A stretch of 64,000 bases of DNA, from the NCBI RefSeq assembly GCF_022682495.2, contig NC_071389.1, positions 44,530,239 to 44,594,238 of the forward strand, written 5' to 3'. This DNA is from Desmodus rotundus (Eukaryota > Chordata > Mammalia > Chiroptera > Phyllostomidae). Position numbers and translations under genes: made by a program. Each line of letters opens with the position of its first letter. The stretch's first letter is position 1. The notes under the pieces are model-generated. The model was not told where the DNA came from. It searched no databases and saw only the letters and a list, made by a program, of their open reading frames with translations. Positions 12,061 through 23,529 of this stretch are shown one piece after another.

Positions 12061-12348
12061 TATGTAATGAACTCTTTGTAACTTTTGCTCAGCAACCTGG
12101 GAGAGAAGAGTCTTTTGTCTGCCTACCTACTGTTGACTCGTCCTTGGTCAGCATCCCTTGACAGCCTTTGATGGTTATTTCTGTTAGTCTTCCACCCACT
12201 GATGAGGCTCTCTGGGGTCCCATAACATGCTGGGCATACCTTGAGAGAAACACTCATCATTTGAAGGAAGAACCATCGAACTCTGTAAAAAAAAAATCAA
12301 CTCTCCTATTTTGCACATGCTATAAAAATTTAAAAATTCAAAAGGATA

Positions 12349-12947
12349 TACGAGGCCTGTCTGGAAAAAGCCTAGCCATTGTTAATATAACAAGAATGGT
12401 TTGGCGACATCAATGTAACCTGGCAGGCAAGGAGAGTGGACTGGAATGCACGTGCATAAACAATGATGACTTCACTGTACTAGTCACTGGGGGTGGTAGA
12501 CACCTTTGAGTGAGCATGTGTACTGTGTGGCCATTGCATTAAAAATGAGTGAGCAAGTAGAGCAATGAATCTGCATCAAATGTTGCATTAAGCTTGAACA
12601 TTCCTCCGTGGAAAATATTTGGATGATTCAGAAAGCTTTCAGGGATGATGCAATGAGTGCAGTGCAAATACAAGTGTGGCACAAATGCCTCAAAGGTGGT
12701 TGAGAATCTGTCGAACGTTATCCGTGTTCTGGAGGGCCTACAACAACCAGAGCACCTGAGAAGTTTGAGTGGGTACAGGCTGCAATCAACAAAGACTGGA
12801 GACCTGTGTGAGGTCCCAAAGTGCCTGCTTTGAAGGGAACTGAGGCATCATTATCCTATGTACAGTGTTTCTTGTATCTTGTATCTTCTTCATTAAATGT
12901 CTCTCTTGCATAGTACGTGGCTGGGTACTTTATGGAAAGACCTTGTA
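12349..12947 (+). mobile_element. internally deleted mariner-like element
   Basis: Matching terminal repeats (TATACGAGGCCTGTCTGGAA at the left; its counterpart TTTATGGAAAGACCTTGTATA at the right) are flanked by TA. From the ATG at 12545 a decayed N-terminal transposase reads through two stops. It includes 'IKCCIKLEHSSVENIWMIQK', 'AFRDDAMSAVQIQVWHK' and a GGPTTTRAPEKFEWVQAAI-type linker, which is the paired helix-turn-helix half of mariner transposases. The catalytic DD(34)D half is missing, so the copy is non-autonomous. Confidence 0.85.
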
Positions 12948-13083
12948 TAATAAAAAGCAAGTCTCCTTCTCACTCCTGACCCGCAGCACCACCTCCCTAG
13001 ATCCCCTCCTTAGATGTCAACACACCAATTTTTTGCTGTATCCCTTTTATAGCTACATATATGTATATGAATGTATGTTTATA

Positions 13084-13628
13084 CAGTCATGCACCACATA
13101 ACAAAGTCTGGTCAACAGTGAACCACATATATATGATGGTGGTCCCATGAGATCATAATGGAGCTGAAAACTTCCTATCACCTAGTGGCCTTATCATGTT
13201 GCAGCCTAATGCCTTACTCATGTATTTGTGATGACACCGGCATAAACAAGCCTACTGTGCTGCCAGTTGTGTAAAAATATGGCTCATACAGTTATGTGCA
13301 GTACAAGATAGTTGGTAATGATAATCGATGACTATGTTACTGGCTGATGCATTTATTACACTATACTTCTTATTGTTATTTTAGAGAGCATTCTTTCTAC
13401 TTATTGAAAAAATCCAGTTTGTAGTGACACAGGACGCTATGTCATGCCAGCAGCAGCCTCATAGGTCTCATACGGGCTTCTCGCCCAGGAGCAACAGGCC
13501 GCACCACGTGGGCTAGGTGCACAATCAGCTGTGCCAGGCAGGTTTGTGTAAATGCGCTCTTTGCACAATGAAGAAATCACCTAACGAGGTGTTTCTCAAA
13601 CATCCCTGTCGTTAAGAACACATGACTC
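13084..13628. mobile_element. Tigger/pogo-like DNA transposon, internally deleted
   Basis: Terminal inverted repeats begin CAGTCATGCACCACATAAC at the left and end GTTAAGAACACATGACT at the right, flanked by TA (13082-13083 and 13629-13630). The left part 'GGTGGTCCCATGAGATCATA' and 'GATAATCGATGACTATGTTAC' follow a familiar mammalian Tigger-type consensus. The transposase region is gone. The subfamily name is not certain. Confidence 0.75.
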
Positions 13629-13779
13629 TACATATAAGAATGTATTTACACAGTAATGCATGCATACACAGATATATAACATTATATACTATATATAATG
13701 TGAATCCACAAATACAAGAACACATAAGAATTTTCTTTCTTTTTACACAAATTGTGTTTTTCTAGACATACTAGCAGTA

Positions 13780-14600
13780 CTTTGCTTATTTTTAACTTAA
13801 GGATATATTTTGGTGACTTTTTTCCAAATCAGTGCATATATAGCTTCTTTATTCTTTTAAACAGTTGCATTATGTACCATTGTAAATTTTACATAGGCCT
13901 TAACTTATTTACAGTCTCCTCATTAGTGAACAAGTAGGTTGTCTCCAATTTTTTTCTGTTATAAACAGTACTGCATTAAAATCTTATGTAAATATCATTT
14001 CATACATGTTTGAGATAAATGTATAAGAAAAATTACTAGAAGTAGAATTGCCGTTACAGAATATTTGCATTTAAAATTTTCATATATTATTTTTACCAAG
14101 TTTTACCAATTTATACTCCCTCCAATTTGAAGGACCCTGGTTTTTTATATCCCTGTCAATATAGCGAATTATCAAGCTTTTTTAAAATTTCTAATCTGAT
14201 TGGGGGAAAATGACATCTAACTGACATGTTAATGTACTTTTCTTAAATTATTAGTAAGCTTAGCATGTTTTCATGGATTTAAAAACCACATATATTTTCT
14301 TGTCTGTAAATTGTGTATTCATTTTCTTTGCCCCCTTATCTAGTGTATTCTTGGACTTTTTTTCCTTGCCTATTGTAGGGGCTTTTGCTCACTATATTAG
14401 GGCAGCTAGCTAGCCCTTTGCTTTTGGAGTTTCTGTAATATTTTTCTTCCCAGTTTCTCATTTGTCTTTCGATACTGTTTTTGCTTTTTTCCTTGTAGAA
14501 TAATTTTAAAGCAATCAAATTTATCTTTCTTTTTATGGCTTTTAGATTGTGTGTCAAACTTTGAAAACCCTTTTCCACTCCAAGATTGGTAAATAAGTTT
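13780..14600 (-). mobile_element. old L1 LINE 3' region (antisense)
   Basis: The antisense 3' L1 text includes 'TTGTCTCCAATTTTTTTCTG', 'AGAAGTAGAATTGCCG' and 'TCTTGTCTGTAAATTGTGTAT'. It is highly diverged, with no ORF. Confidence 0.75.
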
Positions 14601-14601
14601 C

Positions 14602-14870
14602 TCCGCCGAGCCGAGGATACACTGGCTTGCTGGGGAACTTGAGGCAGCGGGTCTGGAAAACTGAGGGCAGCAGAGACGGCGGGTGGGGAAGGCCCGCGGA
14701 AGAGGGAGGCCATCCAACAGACAGTGTTTCAGGGTAGGGCCTGGACTGTCAGCTCAAGGGAAAAGCAGCGAAACAGAACCAGTTGCGTTGCTTCTCTCCC
14801 AAGCGGTTCCGCCCGTTGCAACAAATTTCCCCGAATACCGTCGTCATCCCTGACTGAAAATAGATGACCG
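14602..14870. other. ROR1: CpG-rich stretch in intron 1, possible regulatory element
   Basis: Many CpGs survive in about 270 bp (CTCCGCCGAGCCGAGG, GACGGCGGG, GCCCGCGG, AAGCGGTTCCGCCCG, ACCGTCGTC) amid CpG-poor surroundings. No TATA box, exon or repeat was recognised. It could be an enhancer, an alternative promoter, or a fragment of a GC-rich insertion. Confidence 0.4.
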
Positions 14871-15685
14871 CATTCCATGTGGACATGGTATACACCTTTT
14901 CCGAGCAAAGCAGCTATTAAGAACATTCTCTTATCAGCCAGAGATCAGGTAGCTCATCTTGGTAGGTGACACGCATGAGCGAGCGGGCCGCCCCATCCAT
15001 CATGTGCACAGTAGCATCGCCGTTCCCGTTCACTGCAGTTGACTAGGAAGGCCTCCTGAAGTGCTGCTGTCTGACAGCTGTGGGAGGAGGAAGGGCCCTC
15101 CCTTTTCACATAAGAGCACCTCATCATCAAATCCAAAGCATGGTCTTGCATTTTTGTGGAAAGTTCCCATGCCTGCAGCCACAAATGCCAAGGCTGCGCA
15201 CAGGCTGCCTGTAGAACTACATTTCAGACACCCGGAAACCAACTCACACTGTGTCCATCAGGTTTGAAAACCAGAATAGTCTTGGCAGATTGATGTTGGA
15301 AAAGAACAGTCACAAAATTAACTGTGTGCAAGGTCATGTTTCTTTCATCATAAGACAATGAATAAAAAGTATATCACAGGAGCTAATACCAAATTGCCAA
15401 CTTTGGATAGCAGTTGCTATTAGTTGAGCTCTGTGCTTATGGAGGTGGAAACATCATTCCTTCCGAATCATTGCTGGAAAGGGATCCTGTACTTCTGTAT
15501 CTCTTAAATCTGATCAAATTAGGTATCAGTATTGGACCCTGTCCCACTAGGGAGACTCACGCCAGTGGGCAGCTCTTCATTGTGCTTCCCAGCAATGTAG
15601 GAAGCTCCTGCCCATTTTGTCTCTTTCCTTTAGTTTCTCAAACTGATTTCTGAGCGCACAGAATACTTTAAATTTGGTCAGTTTA
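14871..15685. other. intronic DNA, no recognised feature
   Basis: Open frames at 14954-15267 on both strands overlap each other and have no splice context or familiar domain. Confidence 0.45.
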
Positions 15686-15689
15686 TTTA

Positions 15690-15825
15690 GTGAAAAGGCT
15701 TTGGGCTTTGGAATCAGAAAGACTAGATTCAAATCCTTGGTTTTTCCCTCCATGGTTTTAGGATCCTTTCTGACCTCATTGAGCCTTAGTGTTCTCATCT
15801 GTAAATGGGTATCTATTACCCACAA
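15690..15825 (+). repeat. MIR SINE fragment
   Basis: GCTTTGGAATCAGAAAGACT, AGATTCAAATCC and TTCTCATCTGTAAATGGG are in MIR order. Confidence 0.75.
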
Positions 15826-16085
15826 ATAGTGCTGTATAACAAACCACTCCATAACTTAATGACCAAAAACACCAAGCATTTATTTATCTCATGAGTCAGT
15901 GTGTTGTCTGGGTGTTTCTTCGGTGTGGATTGGGTCAAGCTGATCTTGGCACCTTCAGTTAGCCTAAGCAAGTCACAACGCTAGCTCAGATTCAAGTTGG
16001 GGAAGTAGACTCCATCTATTCCTGGTAGAGCTGCAAAAAGCTGTGGGTACAGGGAGGAATGAATTGTGGCCATTTTGCAATCCAC
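15826..16085. repeat. ancient mammalian interspersed repeat, class uncertain
   Basis: GTATAACAAACCACTCCATAA, then CATTTATTTATCTCATGA, then TAGACTCCATCTATTCCTGG and GGCCATTTTGCAATCCACC form a recognisable dispersed mammalian repeat in its normal order. I cannot name the family with certainty. Confidence 0.55.
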
Positions 16086-16149
16086 CTCAATACCTTACAC
16101 AAATAAATGTAATATATGGGAACTACAGCTATTATATCACGTATGCATT

Positions 16150-16262
16150 CAGAAAACATTTGTTGAGTGCCTTGAACACAGTGTGTACAGAGCAACAGTT
16201 GATGCCGTGAGCAATGTAGAGATTAGGAAGGCCTCATCCCTGGCTTCAGGACCCATACAGTC
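16150..16262 (-). repeat. L2 LINE 3' fragment (antisense)
   Basis: AACATTTGTTGAGTGCCTTG followed by CCTCATCCCTGGCTTCAGG fits the antisense L2 end. Confidence 0.6.
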
Positions 16263-16904
16263 TCAGTAAAGAAGTGGACTGAAGCAATTGCAGGTCACCT
16301 TACAAAGTGTAAAGTGTGTTAAGAGAGAAATAGATAAAACACTATGGAATCTCAGAAGAGGGAGAGATTAAACTAAGAGGCCCTGGGAAGCGATTCTGGT
16401 CCCAACTTACACTCTGCTCAATGTTTCCCTCTATTTCATTCTAATCATTGATCTCCCCAGGCTATCAATAATGACATGGTCCTGGAAACACACTCCAGAC
16501 GGGCAAAGCATTTTAAACTGGAGCAATTTGAGGCAAATTAAGTATTTGAAAATTGCCAGCCATCTAGATCCTACACGCCCAGGCTCATATGGCTGGAGCA
16601 AAACCATCCCACTATCTTGCAGGATAATAGTAATCCTCCACAATTTACCTCTCTGGTTAAAATAATTTCCATTGATCCAGGAGTCTCTCAATCCCATTAA
16701 CTTAAATGCTTGGCTTCCAGGGACAGCCAGAAGGTACAAATTATACTTTCAATAGATTTTTTTTCTTTCTGAAAGTTTTCTTTTAAATTTTACTCCTGAT
16801 TCGTTGGAATTTTGAAATGATTGAATTAACAGCATGCTAGAGGGGAATTAGAAAACAAACAGCAAAAACAAAAAAAAGACAACAAACCTTAAAATTGCGA
16901 AAGA

Positions 16905-17160
16905 GGCGTCACCAACAGTGAAATAGAGGGCCTGTGTGGAACCAGGTTTAGGTCAGGAAAATCGTGGTTACGTTCTCCTGGCAGTTGATGACATGCCAGG
17001 GGACCTTAGGCAATTCTCCGGATGAGCCTGGGTTTCTTCAGCTCCAACCAGGGTATCATTATCTCGGGCCGCGACCCTTCACATGCGGAGTCATGAGCTA
17101 ATATCTGTTCTGTGTACAGACTTTCTGGAAAGGAAAAGTGCTACCTAAATACAAGGTACT
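16905..17160 (+). repeat. possible MIR SINE, diverged
   Basis: An order resembling MIR is visible (GGGGACCTTAGGCAATTCTCC, GGGTTTCTTCAGCTCCAACC, GGGTATCATTATCTC), but similarity is weak. Confidence 0.35.
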
Positions 17161-17709
17161 TGTACTATTGTAAGGTATCTTAATAGCTTTTTCAACTGCA
17201 TCCAAAGGGGGCTTCTCTTTGTAAATGTTATAAATGGCTGAGGATCAAAGCTTAAAAAGGGTCTTGTTTTCCTCCCCGTCTATGTCTGGAGCAGGAGGAC
17301 AGCACAGGTTTGGAGTGTGCCCAGTTTGCTGTTCGGTGGAGAGCTCCACAGACTTAAAATCCCTAGCCATTGAGAGACCCTGTGTACGAGGTACAGGTTG
17401 AGACAGTGCTGCCCTGCTCTTTCCAGGACGCTGATTTTCCTCCTCGAAGTCTAATTGGCTATATTGTTGGTCAGCCAATTAAGACAACCTTTAAGTTAAA
17501 CATAAAGACTTGATTTTGAAAGTCATTCAAGACGTACCAATTTTGCCCCTGGTTACTATATACTAGGATGTCTCAATATGGAGGTTGCTGACCACTTTGG
17601 ACTTCCATGACAAAAACAAGAGATTTAGTCTGCCTTCTCCTTTCCCCTAGGCTGATACACAACATTAAACTTCTCAGTTCATTTAAACCGCTTCTGCCCG
17701 CCTGCCTAC

Positions 17710-17742
17710 CTTCCTTTCTCTCTCTCTCTCTCTCTCTCTCCT
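17710..17742. repeat. (TC)n microsatellite
   Basis: CTTTCTCTCT repeated to about twelve TC units. Confidence 0.9.
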
Positions 17743-17764
17743 TTTGCATATCATTATTTGAGTT

Positions 17765-17920
17765 TCTCTAAACTAGTGGTTTGTAGAGGAACAATACCAG
17801 GCTGCTTATGTAAGACTCGCCAAAAGAAATTTAATAGTTTTGGGATAGGGGTCCTAGAATCTGTATTTGTTTAACGTGCTCCCCAGCGGGGAGCATTGAA
17901 TAGCCTTCAAGCTGTATCTG
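17765..17920. mobile_element. MER5-like hAT-Charlie MITE, diverged
   Basis: AACTAGTGGTTTGTAGAGG at the left end and AGAATCTGTATTTGTTTAAC then GTGCTCCCCAGC in the middle resemble MER5-type elements. Confidence 0.45.
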
Positions 17921-17984
17921 TGGTAAGTTAAAAAAACCTTTATCGGATAGTGATAGCTACTACTTTGATGAATTTTACCATTGA

Positions 17985-18175
17985 CTGGGTGCTGAACTAA
18001 TCTCCAAATATTTTCCTAGTTAATCCACATCACAGTCCTGCAAGTGCATTACTATTATACCTAGTTTATGAGTGAGGAACTGAGGTTTCAACGTGTGAAA
18101 TAATTTGCCTAAGGTCCTAAGCTGGAACGTGACAGAGCAGGGATTTGAACCTGACTGACTGGCTCTAAAGGCAAC
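17985..18175 (-). repeat. MIR SINE (antisense), near full length
   Basis: GTTAATCCACATCACAGTCC, GAGTGAGGAACTGAGG, ATTTGCCTAAGGTCC and CAGGGATTTGAACCTGACTG follow antisense MIR. Confidence 0.85.
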
Positions 18176-18179
18176 ACAA

Positions 18180-19145
18180 CACCTTTTATCTCTCTGCTAT
18201 GCCACCTCCCCTCTAGCCTGTTCCCCAACCGTGTAAACACCGGGTAAGGACACAAAGGAAGCATGTGACGGGATCCATGTCCTCATAGGAAGTTTACTGT
18301 CTGGTCACAATGAAGAACACTTACTTATTGATGGCGAGAGGACCCATGGACCATAGAATTAAGTGCAAATCGTAAGACAGGAAATCAGAATAATTCCAGG
18401 GGGGTTTTCTGTCCAATAAAAAATTGAATATTGCTTAGTTAACAGATTTATTTTATTTTCCTGTTGAATTGCACATTGTTTTGCTGTGGTTTAAACATAG
18501 TTTGAAACGGAAGTATTCTATTTAAGGTTCAAACACAAGAAAGACTTTATTGATGTCAGCATTATGCCATTTCAAAGAGGTGAAATTTGTGCACCAAATA
18601 TTTTGTTTTATATATTTTATTTCCTCCTTGATCTGGCTGGGGCAGAAGTCATTTAACCTGTGTGTAGTACCATGTGGAACAGACAGTCTGGAGCCAAGTG
18701 TAAATTAGGAAAGTACAAGGAACTGGAAATTTAGACCCTCTTAGATTAAACTAACCCTCCAGTCCTAGCAGGTATTTACGTTGCTAAGGAGATAAAAGAC
18801 CAAAAGACCCAGTCCCAGTTGAAGAATTGATTTAGGAGGTTTATGGGGCTAGAGCCTAATGGCTAAGCCTGGGAGAGGCATTCCCCGTTTCCAGGCCAGA
18901 CCCCAGTTAGTAGCTAAGTTCTGCAGGCAAGTCAGTCATGTGAGTATGACAGGTGAAGACATACCCACTGCATGAGCCTCAGCTCTTTATGCACTTTTTT
19001 CAGGAAAAAATCCTGTTTTATTCAAATAAGGAAATTAGATTACCCACGCTCCGTGTGTCCATCTAAATGCCTGGCTCTCCAAAAACCACAGAAGTTTCAT
19101 CGCCAAAGTGTTTGGTCAGGGCGGAAGCCTCCAAGACTGCTAAGT
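18180..19145. other. intronic DNA, no recognised feature
   Basis: No repeat family or exon was recognised. Confidence 0.45.
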
Positions 19146-19149
19146 CTCT

Positions 19150-19360
19150 TATAGTGCACCCCCACCTCCACCCTGCATGTAGCATTTGTCATGCTATATT
19201 TTAACTCTCTATTTACTTCTCTGTGTTCCTACCACACCGTGAGCTCCATAGAGTCCTGATTTTGTTCACCATTACATTCCAGCACCTAGCTAGCTAGCAC
19301 TTGGCCACTTTAGAAGACAGTAGGTGCTCAATAAATATTTGTTGAATGAATGAATGACTG
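19150..19360 (+). repeat. L2 LINE 3' end with GAAT/GGAT tail
   Basis: GTGAGCTCCATAGAGTCC, CATTCCAGCACCTAGC and GTAGGTGCTCAATAAATATT then TGTTGAATGAATGAATGA is the classic L2 terminus, followed by a short GGAT-rich tract. Confidence 0.85.
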
Positions 19361-20290
19361 CATGGATGGTTGGATGGATGAAGCAATGAACATAATCACG
19401 TTAAACTTCAGTTGAAGTAAGGAGTTTTAAAAGAAATCCTCTCTGACTGTCTCATTTTCCAAAGCTCCATGTCAGTTTGCCATGACTTTAGGTAACACGC
19501 AACACAACTTCATTCCCATTGTGTACAGAACTTAACCAGGACTTTGTTTGTTTTGCCAGAGTCAACTCTCAGGCTGTCATGGAATTGCAGCTAGGAAAGC
19601 ATCTTTCTTGGGTCTCTTGTTTGTTTTGAGTGACAGGTGATTTTGAATTGGCCAGAGACAATTACAGAGTAATGGGCTTTGACTACAATTGGATTATAGA
19701 CTATGAAATGAAAGTGTGCATGGACCATACAAAGGGGGAAATTAAATGGCAAACCCCAGAAGACAAAGACAGGCGGGATGAGTAAGAAGGAAAAATTGCC
19801 AGAAGCACTTTTGAAGAGAAAAGCATGTAAGGAAGAGCAACCAAGTGGAAACCAGAAGAAAGGAGTGAAGTTTGTTGATGTCATTGGAAATCTAAGGTGT
19901 CAGCAACACCTGAAAGGAAAGGAAATGAAACCTCTGTAGGAGATAAGACCAGTTCCTGAGCTATGCATTTTTCAGCATGCTTCCCTTGTTTCCTTACTCG
20001 GTCTTTGCCAGCTTGTTGTGAAGCCAGAAACAAACTGATTCTTTTGTCGCATTCAGCCTCCACTGAGTGGCGCCATCCGTGAACGTGGGAGTGCCAACTT
20101 TGGGTCTGTTCTTTGGGACTTCTCTTCCGGGAATGACCAGCTTTGAGCCATTTTGAAATTTCTGTTAGGACTTTGCACTGGGCCTAAGAAGATCATCTCC
20201 TTGTTAACTATTGGTAATATTTCTTTTTTGTCTTTAAGAAACATAAACACACACACAAAATGAGAAGCCTCTGTAATTTTAAGATTATCG
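19361..20290. other. intronic DNA, no recognised feature
   Basis: No repeat or exon was recognised. The open frames at 19591-20256 on the minus strand lack domain or splice support. Confidence 0.4.
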
Positions 20291-20296
20291 TTTGTT

Positions 20297-20510
20297 GCCC
20301 TGGCCAGTGTGGTTCAGTTGGCTGGATTATCGTCCCATACACCAAAAGGTTGGGGGTTCAGTTGCCATTCAGGACACATACCTAAGTTGTGGGTTCAATT
20401 TCCAGTCAAGGTATGTATGAGAGGCAATCAATCAAGGTTTCTCTCTCACATTAATCTTTCCCTGTTCCTCCCTCCTCTTCCCTCCCTTCCTCTCAAATCA
20501 ATAAACATAT
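20297..20510 (+). mobile_element. VES SINE (bat tRNA-derived), full length
   Basis: The head GCCCTGGCCAGTGTGGTTCA retains the tRNA-derived A box. AGGTTGGGGGTTCAGTT covers the B-box area. GGCAATCAATCAAGGTTTCT and a CT-rich then CAATAAACA tail complete it. Flanks share a diverged target duplication (GATTATCGTTTGTT and AATTACTGTTTATT). This is a key marker for a bat genome. Confidence 0.9.
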
Positions 20511-20624
20511 TTTTTTTAATTACTGTTTATTTAATTGTTGGGAACAGTGGCTAGTGTGTAACTGCGCATGGCCATTACGGAGTTGTTTGCACTTCCCCGA
20601 GGTGCCATGGTATTTCTAATGCAC

Positions 20625-20890
20625 AGGCCTCTTCTCAGACTGGAACACTCTTTCCCTCACCCTGATCCTTGGGACTCCCCTCCCCAAAGTGCATCCCCAG
20701 GATGTACTGCTTCGTAGTGCTGCCTTACAACCCTCTTTTTACCTCTGTCGTAACTCTTATCACATATATAGTTTAAAGTCAAGGCTTATTTAACATTTTT
20801 CAATGTATTTTCCAATTTATTTGCTTATGATTGCGTCTTGCATACAACTCCTAAGTTTGACTTCCTTTTTAGTGAAATAAAGAATTTAGC
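20625..20890 (+). repeat. diverged L2 LINE fragment
   Basis: CTGGAACACTCTTTCCCTCA, GCCTTACAACCCTCTTTTTAC and a terminal AGTGAAATAAAGAATTTAGC fit a decayed L2 3' region. Confidence 0.4.
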
Positions 20891-20904
20891 ACGAAGGCTG
20901 TGAG

Positions 20905-21345
20905 CACGTCCATGACAGTTTTACTCTTAGTAGACAGAAAGTGGAAACAACCAAATGTCTGAAGTGAACGATTAAACGAAGTGTGGTCCATCAATACTAT
21001 GGAATACTGCTCAGCCATACAAAGAACTATTGGTAGACACAGTAAGTTGGGTGGATAGGAAGGGCATCATATGAGTTTGTTTATATAACATTCTTGAAAC
21101 AACAAAGTTCAGAGATGGAGAACAGATTGGTGGGTGCCAGGGGTTATGTATGGCTGGGAGGAGGGGATGGGTGTGATGATTAGAAAGTAGCATGAGAGAG
21201 ATGTTTGGTGATGACAAAGCTCTTTATTTCAATTGCAGTGACGGTTCCATCACATCTACACCATGCTATGAAATGACACAGGACTTGACACACATTGTAA
21301 CAACGTCGGTTCCTGGTTTTATATTGTACCGTGATTATAAAAGTT
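20905..21345 (+). mobile_element. L1 LINE 3' end (sense)
   Basis: It contains AGTGGAAACAACCAAATGTC, ACTATGGAATACTGCTCAGC, GATTGGTGGGTGCCAGGGG and a decayed 3' UTR. It is 5'-truncated. Confidence 0.85.
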
Positions 21346-21349
21346 GTAA

Positions 21350-23320
21350 CCATGGATAGAAACTGGGGGAAGGGTACCTTGGACCTGTCTGGTCTTTACA
21401 CACCATTTTGATTTCTTGTGTGGATGTTTCTCCCTACCCTGCCCAAGTTCTGGATGGACTACAAGGGTCCTAGCAGCTTGTCTGGGCCATTGGGGGATGT
21501 GTTTCTGGCCCCTTTCCACAGATGGGGGACTCCCAGGCTCTAGTGAAGGCTTTAGGCAAGAATCCAGATCTCCACTGGCCACATCTTTGGTTTTCATATG
21601 AGCACTGAAACCCTAGCCCGCAGCCCGGAGGCACCTTCTGCATCACTTTCCACTTGCTGGTATCCCCTTGACCCCCGAGGATGTCCCTTTCTTCCAAGCT
21701 CAGCTATGATTATGGTTTTTTCTTGTGATAGTTTATTCAGTAGTCCAGGTGTCCTTAGTCAGGTTGGGATGATCCCTAGAGTTGCATGGAAGAGACCCCA
21801 AGTGTGACAGTTTTTAGATAGTTTTCAATACTATTTGTATTGGCTATAAAAATGGGTGTCATCGCGGCACTTCGTGTAGCGTAATTCCTTTAAATACAAG
21901 AACTGCATGTAATCTGAAATACTAAATTAGCAGGTTTAAAGAAAGAAATAGTATTTCCAAAGGGGAAAAGGGGCATTGAAGTGTGATCAAGAAGTATTTC
22001 CTTTCCCCTCTTTGGGTTGCCCACTGACCTTTTTAGTTTTAGAATTAGGGGACCAAGCACTGATGGGGGCGGAGTGAGGTGTCTGGTTCTGGTTCTCCAA
22101 CTGCGTTCCGCAGAGCTCAGAGTTCACAGGGGTCCTCTGGGGCTGAGGGGCGCTGAAGTCGGAGAGCAAGAGAGCACACCTTTCAGCTTCCTCGGCCACC
22201 CCCATTTTGGCAGTTTGAGACACTCTGGCTCTGCCTTCAGACTGCCTGGGTTTGGTCACAGTCCCCTTCCCCATCCCAACAAGCTAAGAAGGCAAGTGGC
22301 TCAGTGTGTCTGTGCCTCAGGTTCTGCAATGAAGAAACGAAGATAAGAAGGGACCTGCCTTAGAGAACTGTTGAGAAGGTCTCCGAGCACAACCAGAGCC
22401 TCTTAGACATTGAGAAAACCTGGACATTTTTTTTTCAACTTGTTCTACATAGAAAGATGAACAATACCACAAATTGTGGTATATTTGAAAAATTTTTCTT
22501 TGACAAATTAATGGCTTTGCCACATTTATAAGAAAGGCACTGGGGTAGCCCTGTCCCCTCATGCTTTGTTTTGTGACTGCTGGGTTGGACACTCGTCCCG
22601 GGAGTGTGCTGGTCTGTACCTGTGTAAACTCACATATCGCTGGGTCACGATGCAGGATGTGGCGTGGCTGGGGGCCTTTTGGAGGAGCTTCTGCCTCCTT
22701 TAAACGTTGGGTCTCTACCTGCCAACTGCTGAGATGAACCAGTACTCCTTTTGGAGAGCACAGGCTTTTATCAATGAGGAGGATTCAAGGCTCTTTCTTT
22801 TTTTTTCCTTCCCTCCAAATAACACTCCCACTGTTCAGGCTTAAATACCAAAACCTTATGGTTTGCAGAATCAGTGCCAAAAAGTCAATCATCAGTGAAA
22901 CTGCGAAGATAATAGCTCCTATTGATCAAATCGGGAGAAGAATGGTTTGCCCTCCCGCACAGGTCAGGAAAGATAAGAGCTGGAGTTTTCTAAAACATGC
23001 TCAATTTGCCTAAATTGGATCAAACCGCACAAAACACTTATGTTCTTAGAGAACTGGTGCCCAATTCAGGAAAACCTCACAAAATGAAAAGATTGGCTCG
23101 GATTAGTAAGGCATGTGAAATAGAATCTTTCTAAAAGCCTGGCCTGTGCATCATGTCAACCTGGATGATGATGACAGGGCCGCTAACTGGAGTACGTCCA
23201 CGAGGGGTGGCTGCCGTCTGCCTCACTAGGCACAGGGGAAGGCGCGAAAGGCCTTTGAGTGTCCACGCTCTGCTGGGCGCCGTGCAGGGCCCTTTGGTCC
23301 ACTGTCTAATTTAATCGTAC
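21350..23320. other. intronic DNA, mostly unique
   Basis: Overlapping open frames on both strands (21416-21697, 21987-22346) look fortuitous. No recognised repeat apart from a possible MIR trace near 22315-22390. Confidence 0.45.
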
Positions 23321-23326
23321 TGCCTT

Positions 23327-23528
23327 CAGGGGTGTCCAGCCTTTTGGTGCCTCTGCACCACACTGGGGGAAGACGAGTTGTCTCGGGCCACACATTAAAT
23401 ACATTGCCACACATAATCACCAAAAAAGTCTCATAGTGTTTTAAGTAAATTTACAGTTTTGTGTTGGGCTGCATTCACAGCCATCCTGGGCTGCACGAGG
23501 CCTGTAAGTCGCAGGTTGGACACCCCTG
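23327..23528. mobile_element. TIR-bearing MITE of hAT-like type, about 200 bp
   Basis: The ends are inverted repeats: CAGGGGTGTCCAGCCTTTTG at the left, CAGGTTGGACACCCCTG at the right. The interior GTCTCGGGCCACACATTAAA and TTGTGTTGGGCTGCATTCAC fits a known dispersed mammalian DNA element. Flanks share TGCCTT/GGCCTT, so a clean 8-bp hAT duplication is not visible. Confidence 0.7.
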
Positions 23529-23529
23529 G

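Noticed and set aside
14336..14717. Two overlapping minus-strand frames of 103 and 125 codons
   Set aside because: They run from the CpG-rich block into an antisense L1 3' end and have no recognised motif.
20297..20370. tRNA gene-like A and B boxes
   Set aside because: They belong to VES SINE heads; no cloverleaf with a proper anticodon arm is present.
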